Origin: Alistipes sp. CAG:514
GTDB taxonomy: Bacteria; Bacteroidota; Bacteroidia; Bacteroidales; UBA932
Assembly (NCBI GenBank): GCA_000431015.1
Contig: HF986008.1
Span: 2,498-35,772, forward strand
DNA length: 33,275 nt
Direction of reading: 5' to 3'
Part shown: positions 24,301-32,800 of the stretch, one piece after another
Position numbering within the stretch: position 1 is the stretch's first letter
How the letters are laid out: each line of letters opens with the position of its first letter
The notes under the pieces: model-generated
The model's database searches: none
What the model was told of the DNA's origin: nothing
Seen by the model: the letters and a program-made list of their open reading frames with translations, nothing else
Program-made: the position numbers and the translations under genes

Positions 24301-24376
24301 GATCTTCTCCGGTATCGACAACAACATGTATCCGAGGCCTCGTACCTACATCCTTGGTGTCAAGTTCAACTTCTAA
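21341..24376 (+). CDS. susC: SusC-like TonB-dependent transporter of the starch locus
   Basis: A 1011-residue SusC-type outer-membrane channel for malto-oligosaccharides by context. It has a signal peptide (cleaved after SAQ, residue 33), a carboxypeptidase-regulatory-like domain at about 36-107 (QVKGVVVDAAGPVIGATV onward), and a plug domain with DDVVVIGYGTVKKSDMTGSI, IRIRGGSSLKANNNPLVVVDG and SRASNGVIMITTKKG. The barrel ends in GVKFNF. ATG at 21341 gives ten residues before MKRIIAAVATLLLC; ATG at 21371 would start exactly at the signal peptide and is equally plausible, although the leader element favours 21341. It is followed by susD after 13 bp. The sequence has almost no GAATAT cores after its first codons. 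Confidence 0.93.
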   Translation: MNIQTIQTFQMKRIIAAVATLLLCLVGTTVSAQSGYQVKGVVVDAAGPVIGATVMEQGTQNGIATGLDGDYILNVSGPDATVEISCIGYKTQSFKASEVPAKIILTTDTEFLDDVVVIGYGTVKKSDMTGSISSVKADQLNKGMVTSPSDLLQGKSAGVVVTMGDGAPGSASTIRIRGGSSLKANNNPLVVVDGLPLSETGISGVSDALSSINPNDIESFTVLKDASATAIFGSRASNGVIMITTKKGSKGSEGIHVSADFTGSVSQNAKYVDVLTGDEMRDLMKSYIGDGGSAYAALGKENTDWQKEIYQLGKTIDGNVAVSGRVGKSDIFRMPYRVSIGYHNQDGTLKTSNLERETISVNLNPSFFDDHLLVNLNGKLMNMNNRFANQDAIGGAVRMDPTQPVYDANGLNGYWWWNYGKGTQTIDNCNAQAQMNPVALLNDKLDKSNAKRFIGNAQLNYKVHGFEDLSLNLNLGLDWSKSDGTVDVAPGTEMSFHNTQESGSGYHNNYSQIRRDQTLEFYAQYDKTLGKHTFNAMAGYSWQHFYNSTFNEKYKADGTLPTASDYYLSSPNTFRTEYFLVSFFGRVNYSFNDRLLVTATLRDDGTSRFANNKWGLFPSVAVSYNFGKERFIADSGVVSALKLRLSWGQTGQQDLQSGDYPTLSSYKYNTNQSMYYFGNKLITPITPLGYNADLKWETTTTYNIGLDYGFLGDRIFGSVDLYKRDTKDLLNRTPVAAGANLSNYLNANIGDLTNKGFEFEFNAIPVHTRDWSWTLGFNATFNETKISRLTTDDERADYFGITTGGIAGGTGNMVQIHQTGHAPNSFFVYKQVYDTDGKPIEGLYADLNKDGKIDDNDKYCFHNAAPDWTFGFNTQVAYKQWTLAMSAHSNVGNYVYNNIASNGDLLTDLWANNFVNNRYSTAKEHNFSSYPQYWSNLYVENASFLKIDNITLSRSFNFGQKTPMSFNVFATVQNVACFTKYGGIDPEIFSGIDNNMYPRPRTYILGVKFNF

Positions 24377-24389
24377 TGCGACATAGACA

Positions 24390-25994
24390 ATGAAAAATAT
24401 TATCAGATTTACAGCGGTCGCCCTCGCCGCGACAATGCTCGCCTCAGCGGCCACGTCCTGTGTAGGTGACCTTGACGTGAAGCCTATCGATCCTAACATC
24501 GAGCTTCCTGAGGACGTGCTCAACAGCCAGGAGGCTTTCACAGCCCTTCTCGCCAAGTGCTATCAGGGACTTTCCTGCTCCGCATCCTCCGGGCCGAGCA
24601 GCGATCCGGACATCGAAGGTGTGGACGGCGGCTATGGCCAGTACATGAGAGCGCTTTTCAATATGGAGGAACTCTCCACGGATGTGGCGACTTGCTGCTG
24701 GAACGATGGCGGCCTCTTTGACATTCACAATCTCAATTGGAACGCATCCAATGAGTTTATCCTTTCGATGTACTACCGTATCTTCTTCCAGATCAGTCTC
24801 TGCAACGAGTTCATACGCCGCTCCAACGCCAGCGACATCAGCGGTTACACCCTGAAGAACGCCTACATCGCCGAGGCGAGAGCCCTCAGGCTCTTCAGCT
24901 ACTATCACGCCATCGACTTGTTCGGCAACGTGCCTTTCGCGACAGAGCATCAGTCTGTGGGTTCAACCGGAGCCGAGCAGATCTCCCGCGCCGACCTCTT
25001 CGACTGGATGGAGAGCGAGTGCAACGACCTTCTTGGCGGCAGCGACCTCGCCGAGCCGGGTAAGAATGAATATGGCCGCTGCGACAAGGGTATGGTGCAG
25101 ATGATTCTCGCCAAACTCTACCTCAACGCCGAGGTTTGGAAGGGTACAGCTATGTACGACAAGGCTGCCGCTGTCTGTGAGAAGATTATCAGTGAATATC
25201 CTCTCCACACCAAGAGCGCCGGTAAGTACAGCGCCTGGCAGGAGCTATTCATGGCCGACAACCACCTTTGGACAGCCAACACGACCTACAACGGTGACGA
25301 GATCATCTTCGCCGTGGAGCAGGACGGAATCCTTGTTCAGTCCTACGGAGCCACTAACTATCTCGTCTTCGGCTGCACGGGTGGCAAGATGGACGCCGCT
25401 GCGATCGGTATCTCCTCAGGTTGGAGCGGTCTTTCCCTGACAGGGGCTTTCACCAGCAAGTTCGAGGACGCTGACCTTCGCGCCACATTCTACAGGGGCG
25501 AGGAGTTCGATCAGTACGTCGATGCCTTGCGCCGTGAGTCCGACAGCTGGTCTAACGGTTGGAAGTCAATGAAATTCCTGAATGTGAACCACGATGGCGG
25601 CAAGGCTCAGGCCGATGGCTTCGTGGACACTGACTGGCCTGTCTTCCGCGGTGCCGACGCCTATCTGATGTACGCCGAGTGCGCCGCCAGGGGAGCTGCC
25701 GACAAGACCAAGGGACAGCAGTACCTTGACGCTGTACGCGCGAGAGCGGGTGTGGGCAGCATCGCCCTCACTCTTGACAACATCATCGACGAGCGTGGCC
25801 GCGAGCTTTACTACGAGGGCTTCCGCCGTCAGGATCTGATCAGGTTCGGACTCTTCACTTCCGACAAGTACCTTTGGGAATTCAAGGGAGGCGTGCAGGC
25901 CGGAAAGGCTGTTGACGATCGTTTCAACCTGTATCCGATCATGTCCAGCGACCTCAACGCTAACGGTAATCTTAAGCAGAATCCTGGTTATTAA
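24390..25994 (+). CDS. susD: SusD-like starch-binding outer-membrane lipoprotein
   Basis: A 534-residue SusD/RagB lipoprotein, expected on the cell surface capping the SusC channel and binding helical malto-oligosaccharides. The lipoprotein signal ends at C24 (ATSC). Family parts include NSQEAFTALLAKCYQGL near 46-62, the helical AEARALRLFSYYHAIDLFGNVPF region, YLMYAECAARGA and IIDERGRELYYEGFRRQDLIRFG near the C-terminus. The motif NLNWNASNEF with nearby tryptophans may form part of the aromatic starch platform, but I cannot align the binding residues. The next gene starts six bases after the stop, so susC, susD and susE-like are one operon. Confidence 0.92.
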   Translation: MKNIIRFTAVALAATMLASAATSCVGDLDVKPIDPNIELPEDVLNSQEAFTALLAKCYQGLSCSASSGPSSDPDIEGVDGGYGQYMRALFNMEELSTDVATCCWNDGGLFDIHNLNWNASNEFILSMYYRIFFQISLCNEFIRRSNASDISGYTLKNAYIAEARALRLFSYYHAIDLFGNVPFATEHQSVGSTGAEQISRADLFDWMESECNDLLGGSDLAEPGKNEYGRCDKGMVQMILAKLYLNAEVWKGTAMYDKAAAVCEKIISEYPLHTKSAGKYSAWQELFMADNHLWTANTTYNGDEIIFAVEQDGILVQSYGATNYLVFGCTGGKMDAAAIGISSGWSGLSLTGAFTSKFEDADLRATFYRGEEFDQYVDALRRESDSWSNGWKSMKFLNVNHDGGKAQADGFVDTDWPVFRGADAYLMYAECAARGAADKTKGQQYLDAVRARAGVGSIALTLDNIIDERGRELYYEGFRRQDLIRFGLFTSDKYLWEFKGGVQAGKAVDDRFNLYPIMSSDLNANGNLKQNPGY

Positions 25995-26000
25995 CAGATT

Positions 26001-27761
26001 ATGAAAAAGTTATTTTACACGATAATCGCATTTGCGGGAATCCTTGCGGCTTCCTGCTCAACGGATGAGGACAAGCTGGTCTTCGATCCATCATCCTCCG
26101 TGGCCCCGACTCTGGGAACCCTGGCCGGAACCACGCTCTCGTCCGACGGCGCTGACCTGACCTTCGAGTTCACACAGCCGAAGTACAATGTCGATGCCGG
26201 CGTGCTATACGCTCTCTACGCCTCTGATTCTCAGGATTTCGGGAAGCAGGAGAAACTCGCCGCCACCATCGGCGGCACGACCGTGACCGTCAAGCAGTCC
26301 GCCCTCAACTCGGTGATCCTGAATCTGGGCGGCGAGCCTGGCGCGGAGTTCACGGTCTACCTCAGGCTTGACTCATGGCTAGCGAACAACAAGAACATGG
26401 CTGTGGAGTCCTCGCTGGCCCGTTCCGGCGTGTTGTCCGCCACATTCGTTCCTTACAGCCAGCTGATCCTTGACAAGGATATCTATGATCACGTCTGGGT
26501 GATGGGCGACTACAGCGGATGGAGCCACGACAAGGCGCAGCTCCTCTACAACTACAGCAAGGACGGCAACATATTCACAGGTGTTGTTGACTTTGAGGAC
26601 AAGGCTGCGAACGGCATCAAGTTCACCGGTGCGGCTTCCTGGGACGAGGCCACTGGCAACTGGGGAACGGCTAATCCTGACGATGCGTCCGAGGCTGCCT
26701 CTGTGACGCTTCTCAATGGATCCAACGACAACATCATGTGCTACGGCAAGCGTTTCTACAAGTTCACCCTTGACAAGAAAGCCCTCGTCTTGACCAAGGA
26801 GTGGGGCGCTGACAAGATCGGTGTTGTGGGTACGATCAACAACTGGGCCGCTCCTGACGTGGAGATGGCGTTCAACAAGGACTATCTCCGCTTCTGGGTT
26901 GACCTTGAGGTCACCGGCGACCAGGAGATCAAGTTCCGCGCCGACGAGGACTGGGTGTACAACTGGGGCGCCGACGCGAAGTCGGGCGGTGACAACATCA
27001 AGGTGGGTACCGGAAAGTACCGTGTCTATCTTGACCTTAACAAGGGTACCGTCGAGCTGAACGAGAAGATGTACGGCAAGACCGAGCCGAGCGCAGGTGG
27101 TGACGAGCCTGAGCCAGGCAAGCCTGGCGCGTGGTCACTCATCGGTACCATCAACGGGGACAGCTGGTCGGCGGACGTTGACATGACCAACACCGAGGGT
27201 GACATCTGGATCGCCCGTAGCGTGAGACTCACCGCAAGCGACGAGTTCAAGATCCGCGCCGACCACGATTGGTCTGTGGTGGTCGGCGGACCAGAGGAGA
27301 ACTCCACAAGCACCATCGATCCGGCCAATGCCTACGGCGTGTTCAAGCCTGAGCTTGGCAAGGCGTTCGCCGCCGGTGACAAGAACATCCAAGTAGGGGC
27401 AGAGGGAGTCTACGACATCACCTACGACTATGCCGCCCAGACCATACTCATCGAAGAGCACAAGACCGCTTTCTCCCTCATCGGCGAGATCGGCGGAAGC
27501 TCTTGGAGCAAGGACTTCGTGATGACTCAGGACGGTGATGTCTGGACCAGCCCGGTAGTGAACATCACCGGAGGGTTCAAGATCCGTTATGACTACTCCT
27601 GGGAGGACACCAACACCTACGGTGTGGCTGAAGGGACTACCGTTGAGATAGGTAAGGAATTCACTGTGGTTCAGCCGGGCGGAAACATCAAGGTTCCCGA
27701 GGCTGGTGACTACAAGGTGATCTTCAATGCGAAGACCCTCGCCGTGACCATCCAGAAGTAA
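26001..27761 (+). CDS. SusE/SusF-like multi-domain starch-binding lipoprotein
   Basis: A 586-residue surface lipoprotein (lipobox AAS-C19) with an N-terminal SusE-type beta-sandwich (about 30-150) and then four starch-binding-like modules. Their starts are recognisable by a repeated pattern: VWVMGDYSGWS near 165, IGVVGTINNWAA near 273, WSLIGTINGDSWSADVDM near 378 and FSLIGEIGGSSWSKDF near 491. A Pro/Glu-rich linker (about 357-375) separates the second and third. SusE usually has two and SusF three such modules, so the protein is best called SusE/F-like. It holds starch at the surface without hydrolysing it. A strong terminator follows at 27775. Confidence 0.88.
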   Translation: MKKLFYTIIAFAGILAASCSTDEDKLVFDPSSSVAPTLGTLAGTTLSSDGADLTFEFTQPKYNVDAGVLYALYASDSQDFGKQEKLAATIGGTTVTVKQSALNSVILNLGGEPGAEFTVYLRLDSWLANNKNMAVESSLARSGVLSATFVPYSQLILDKDIYDHVWVMGDYSGWSHDKAQLLYNYSKDGNIFTGVVDFEDKAANGIKFTGAASWDEATGNWGTANPDDASEAASVTLLNGSNDNIMCYGKRFYKFTLDKKALVLTKEWGADKIGVVGTINNWAAPDVEMAFNKDYLRFWVDLEVTGDQEIKFRADEDWVYNWGADAKSGGDNIKVGTGKYRVYLDLNKGTVELNEKMYGKTEPSAGGDEPEPGKPGAWSLIGTINGDSWSADVDMTNTEGDIWIARSVRLTASDEFKIRADHDWSVVVGGPEENSTSTIDPANAYGVFKPELGKAFAAGDKNIQVGAEGVYDITYDYAAQTILIEEHKTAFSLIGEIGGSSWSKDFVMTQDGDVWTSPVVNITGGFKIRYDYSWEDTNTYGVAEGTTVEIGKEFTVVQPGGNIKVPEAGDYKVIFNAKTLAVTIQK

Positions 27762-27774
27762 TATCCACTTTTTT

Positions 27775-27822
27775 CAGACGCACCCGATGGAGGAATATGC
27801 CAAGGGTGCGTCTGATTTTTTT
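27775..27822 (+). terminator. Strong terminator between the susE-like and susG-like genes
   Basis: An 11-bp perfect stem (CAGACGCACCC at 27775-27785, GGGTGCGTCTG at 27804-27814) with an 18-base loop is followed by A and seven T. It ends 16 bp before the ATG of the amylase gene. A TATATTCG at 27825-27832, one base from TAnnTTTG, directly follows but lacks a -33 element. Confidence 0.85.
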
Positions 27823-27838
27823 ATTATATTCGTAGATT

Positions 27839-29842
27839 ATGAGACGATCTTCTTTTCTCTTGAGGCTTATAGGCCTTGTCCTGGCCGCCGCGCTCCTTGC
27901 GGGGTGCGACAAGAAAGGCACGACTCCCGATCCGACTCCGACTCCGGGGCCGGAGACTCCGGAACGTACCGGCGAATCGGGAATATCCTACCAGATGCTG
28001 GTATATTCATTCGCCGACAGTGACGGCGACGGCTGCGGCGACTTCAAGGGAATCCAATCCAGACTTGACTATCTTAAGGAGATGGGAGTCCAGGCCATCT
28101 GGCTTTCTCCGATCCACCCGGCTTCATCCTATCACGGCTACGATGTCCTGGACTATTCCGGCGTCAATCCCGACTATGGCACCGAGGCCGACTTCAAATC
28201 CCTTCTGGACGCGGCACACGCCAAGGGAATCAAGATCTATCTTGACTATGTGCTGAACCACACATCCAAGGATCATCCGTGGTTCCTCGACGCGAAAAAA
28301 AGCGCGGACAGTCAGTACCGCGACTATTATATCTTCTCCGACAACCCGCAGGTTGACATCCGCGACGGCAAGATTCCGATGATCGCCACCGAGGGCGCGC
28401 GCGGCTACGACTCCGGTCAGTGGTTCTCCGCCGTGACAGGCGTTGACGGCAAGCTCAAGGTGAAGTTTACCCTTGCCCTGGACAACGCCGGCAAGCCTTC
28501 GACATTGAGGATGGACAAGGTTGACGAGGTGTCCAACACCGGCGGTCAGAACTCGGGGATATGGCTGTACTACGGCGATGACAGCATGGCGCAGTTCTAC
28601 AAGACGGGGGCTAAGGAATGCACTCTGTCACTGGAGTTTGAATCCTCCTGGGGCGTGCTTGTGAGAACCAGCCGGACCCAATGGGACTCCCACAAGTACG
28701 GCGCTCCGTCCGGAAAGAACCAGCTTTCCTATGGCGTTCCGCTCGCGCTTTCGAACACCAATGCTCAGGACATCATTCTGCCTGGAATGACCACGACGAT
28801 GTACCACTCGCATTTCGGGACAGACTGGTTCGCCGACCTGAACTACGGCCCGGCGGCCACCTGCGAGCAGTCCGCAGCTTTCAAGTCCGTCTGCGAGTCC
28901 GCTGACAAGTGGATCAGGATGGGAGTGGACGGCTTCCGTCTGGACGCTGTCAAGCACATCTACCACAACGCCGATTCGGACGAGAACCCGACATTCCTGA
29001 AGAAGTTCTACGACCGCTGCAACTCCACCTACAAGTCTGCCGGCGGCAAGGGTGACTTATACATGGTGGGCGAGCAGTTCAGTGACGCCTCCGAGGTCGC
29101 GCCATACTACAAAGGCATTCCAGCCCTCTTTGAGTTCAGTTTCTGGTGGAGGCTGAAGGACTGCATCAACAACGGTGACGGAAGTTCCTTCGTCGGCACG
29201 ATACAGAGCTATCAGAAACTCTATGCGGGCTACCGCTCCGACTACATCGAGGCCACTAAACTCTCCAACCACGACGAGGACAGGGCCGGGAACGATCTCG
29301 GAAAAAGTGTGGCCAAGATGAAACTCGCCGGCGTGGTTCTCCTTACGGCGGGCGGCCAGCCTTACATCTACCAGGGCGAGGAACTCGGCTACTGGGGGTC
29401 CAAGTCCAGCGGCGATGAATATGTCCGCACACCGATCATGTGGAACTCCGACGGTTCGTCGCTCGCCGACGGCAAGTTGAGCGGCAAGGTGGACAGGACG
29501 ATGCTCTCCTCCGGAATCTCTGTCGAGAGCCAGGCGAAGGACGACGGCTCCATCCTCAATGTCTACCGCCGTTTCGGTGTGCTGAGGGATCAGTACAAGG
29601 CCTTGGCCAAGGGGTCGTTCGACTACTGTCCGGCTGCATCTTCTGTGGCTTCCGTCTCCGCATGGTACCGTGCCTATGATGGCCAGAAGGTCTTGGTTGT
29701 CCATAATTTCTCCGCTGGCAACGCCTCCGTCAACTTTACGTCCGACAAGCTGGACAACGCCGTCGCCACGAACGGAACCGTGAAGGTAAATGGCTCCAGG
29801 TTGACTCTGGGAGCATATTCATCAGTCGTTTTTCTGCAATAG
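27839..29842 (+). CDS. susG: SusG-like GH13 alpha-amylase lipoprotein
   Basis: A 667-residue alpha-amylase expected to cut starch on the cell surface. The lipobox is LLAGC with C23, then a Pro/Thr linker. The GH13 catalytic triad is complete: nucleophile D369 (GVDGFRLDA), acid E412 (MVGEQF) and D479 (LSNHDED). All three lie 19 residues before the positions I recall for B. thetaiotaomicron SusG (388, 431, 498), so the domain layout is collinear. The stretch of about 170-315 is a large insertion in the barrel and occupies the place of the SusG CBM58 module. The gene is separated from susE-like by a strong terminator. Starting the message at the TATATTCG element would make it almost leaderless. 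Confidence 0.93.
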   Translation: MRRSSFLLRLIGLVLAAALLAGCDKKGTTPDPTPTPGPETPERTGESGISYQMLVYSFADSDGDGCGDFKGIQSRLDYLKEMGVQAIWLSPIHPASSYHGYDVLDYSGVNPDYGTEADFKSLLDAAHAKGIKIYLDYVLNHTSKDHPWFLDAKKSADSQYRDYYIFSDNPQVDIRDGKIPMIATEGARGYDSGQWFSAVTGVDGKLKVKFTLALDNAGKPSTLRMDKVDEVSNTGGQNSGIWLYYGDDSMAQFYKTGAKECTLSLEFESSWGVLVRTSRTQWDSHKYGAPSGKNQLSYGVPLALSNTNAQDIILPGMTTTMYHSHFGTDWFADLNYGPAATCEQSAAFKSVCESADKWIRMGVDGFRLDAVKHIYHNADSDENPTFLKKFYDRCNSTYKSAGGKGDLYMVGEQFSDASEVAPYYKGIPALFEFSFWWRLKDCINNGDGSSFVGTIQSYQKLYAGYRSDYIEATKLSNHDEDRAGNDLGKSVAKMKLAGVVLLTAGGQPYIYQGEELGYWGSKSSGDEYVRTPIMWNSDGSSLADGKLSGKVDRTMLSSGISVESQAKDDGSILNVYRRFGVLRDQYKALAKGSFDYCPAASSVASVSAWYRAYDGQKVLVVHNFSAGNASVNFTSDKLDNAVATNGTVKVNGSRLTLGAYSSVVFLQ

Positions 29843-29857
29843 TTAATTTGACATTAT

Positions 29858-32800
29858 ATGAGACGCACACTATTCATTCTGCTTGCCTCGCTTCTGGTGC
29901 TCTCCTGCGGGCGCGATCCCGGAGAGGCTGCCGTTGAGCGTGACTGGACCCGCGACGCCGTGGTCTATGAACTGAACACCCGTCAGGCGACCGCCGAAGG
30001 CACCTTCGCCGCAGCCCAGAGGAAACTTCCTGAACTTAAGGAACTTGGGGTGGACGTTGTCTGGCTGATGCCTGTCTATCCGATCGGCGAGAAAGGCCGC
30101 AAGGGAACTCTCGGCTCCTACTATGCCATCAAGGATTATTGCGACATCAACCCGGAGTTCGGCACCCTGGAGGATTTCGACGACTTTGTCGGCGCGGCCC
30201 ACGACCTTGGCCTCAAGGTCATCATCGACTGGGTGGCCAACCACACCTCTCCGGATCATCCGTGGGTGACGGGGAAACCTGCCGACTGGTACGTCCGCGA
30301 CGCGGAGGGCAACACGATTGTCGAATATGACTGGACGGACATCGCCAAGCTCAACTACGAGTCCAAGGAGATGCGGGCCGAGATGGAGAAGAGCATGCGT
30401 TTCTGGCTTGACAGGGGGATCGACGGCTTCCGCTGCGACGTGGCCTATCAGGTGCCGCAGGATTTCTGGGCCGATGTGTTCTCGAAGTTCAGGTCTGAAT
30501 ATTCCCGCAGACTCTACTTCCTCGCCGAGGGGGAGGAGCCTTGGCTGCACGAGGCCGGCTTCGACGCCACTTACGCCTGGAAACTGCACCATCTGCTGAA
30601 CGACATCGCGCAGGGGAAGGCCGGAGCCGACAGCCTTGTCCGCTATGTGGAATGGAACGCCACTGCCTATCCATCCGGCAGCCATAGGCTTACGTTCGTC
30701 ACTAACCATGACGAGAACTCTTGGTCCGGCACTGAATATGAAAGGATGGGCGACGCTTGGAAGGCGATGGCTGTCCTCTGCTGGACACTTCCGAACTCCC
30801 AGCCGCTGATCTACACCGGTCAGGAGGTCGGCTACAACCACCGTTTCGAGTTCTTCGAGAAGGATCCGATGCCGGACTGGCACCACAACGCCACCACGGA
30901 TTTCTACACCTATCTCAATGAGGTGAAGCACGCTCATCCGGCTCTGGATTCTGACAATCCGTCCTTCGAGGTGCTTTCCTGCACCGATTCCGCTCTGGTC
31001 TTCAAGCGCGCTTTGGACCAGGACAGCGTGATCGTCAGCGTTCAGTTGCAGGCTCCGTGGAACTGGAGTATAACTGTCCCGGAGTCAAGGGTTTCGCACG
31101 TGGAGCCGCCGAGCTGGTGGGTGGGCATGAAGACCCCTCTCCAGCTGATGATCCACGGCGATGGCATCGCCGGCTATGATGTCAGGATCGAGGGTGAAGG
31201 TGTCGGCGTCAAGGAGATCCATAAGGCGGACAGCCCTGACTATCTTTTTGTTGACGTGGCCGTAAGCTCATCGGCTAAGCCCGGTGAGTACGGCATCATA
31301 TTCACGAAGGATGGCAGTTCCTTCCGCTATCCGTACCGGATCGCCGCGAGGGAGGAAGGTTCCGCCGAGCGTGGCAGTTTCACAACTTCGGATCTTATCT
31401 ATCTGATCTGCCCCGACCGTTTCGCCAACGCCGACAAGGGAAATGACAACACCGATGACACCGCCGAGAAGGCTGACCGCAGCGAGCCGTTTGGCCGCCA
31501 CGGTGGTGATCTTCAAGGCATTATCGATCACTTGGACTACATCACCGACCTTGGTGCCACCGCCGTCTGGTGTACTCCGCTTCTGGTGGACGACCAGTCC
31601 GAGGGGTCTTACCACGGCTATGCCTGTGGCGACTACTACCGCATCGACCCACGTTTCGGCAGCAATTCCCAGTACAGGGAATATGTCGCCAAAGCCCACG
31701 AGAAGGGTCTGAAAGTGATAATGGACATCGTGACCAACCACTGTGGCACCGGCCACTGGTGGATGAATAATCTTCCGTTCAAGGACTGGATCCATCAGTT
31801 TCCTGAATATACCGGCTCGAACATCGCCTTTTCAACGGCGATGGATCCGAACGCGTCGCAGTACGATGCGAATTTACAGGTCAGCGGCTGGTTCGTGCCT
31901 TCGATGCCGGACATGAATCTCGACAATCCGTTCATGCTGAAATACTTTCAGCAATGGGCAATCTGGTGGACTGAGTTCTCCGGCCAGGACGGCCTGCGTG
32001 TGGACACCTACCCGTACAACGAGAAAGTCCCTATGAGCAAGTGGTGCGAGGCCGTGATGAATGAATATCCAAACTTCAACATCGTGGGTGAGTGCTGGGA
32101 CTCCAACATCGACCAGCTTGCCTACTGGCAGGGCGGCAACGCCAACCGTGACGGTTTTGACTCCCACTTGCCTTCGATTATGGATTTCCCTCTCCAGGAG
32201 GCGATCAACGCCGCTCTTTGCGAGTACGAGCCGCAGTGGGGTCAGGGAATGGTCCGGGTATATTCAGCCCTCTCTCACGACGCCACCTATAATGATGTGT
32301 CCAAGATGCTGATATTCCTCTCCAACCACGACCATTATCGTGTCGCTGACGCCTGGAGGCAGAATCCGGACAAGTTGAAGATCGCCTACACCCTTCTGGC
32401 CACAGTCCGTGGGATCCCTCAGATTTTCTACGGTGACGAGATGGGATTCGCCACCGGCAAGACCTACAAGAGCGACGGCGAGCTGAGGATGGATTTCCCT
32501 GGCGGCTGGGAAGGCGACAAGGTTGATCTGTTCACCGAGGAAGGCCGTGCCTCCGCCACCGTCACAGTCGGCGGAAAAACGATCTCGCAGGGACAACTCG
32601 CTGAGCTTCACGACTATGCCAAGACCCTCTTCCAGTGGAGAAAGACCAAGGACGTGATCCACACCGGCCGCACGATGCACTTCCTCGGCCGTGACAACAC
32701 CTACGCCTTCTTCCGCTACAACGACACCGACAAGGTCTTCGTCTATGTGAACAATTCCCCGGAGCCGAAAACCATCCCGTGGTCCCACTACTCCGAGATC

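Larger units (their letters stand above)
435..32317. repeat. Dispersed octamer TGAATATG/CATATTCA
   Basis: I hand-counted about 53 copies of the core GAATAT/ATATTC, 18 of them the full octamer TGAATATG or its complement. Octamers lie at 6811, 7724, 8267, 8891, 9850, 10262, 11858, 13732, 16204, 16964, 18835, 19162, 25067, 26570, 29416, 29814, 30733 and 31297. Eight read TGAATATG on the plus strand and ten read CATATTCA. Sites occur inside genes in several codon frames and between genes. They are rare inside the two susC genes. Confidence 0.65.
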
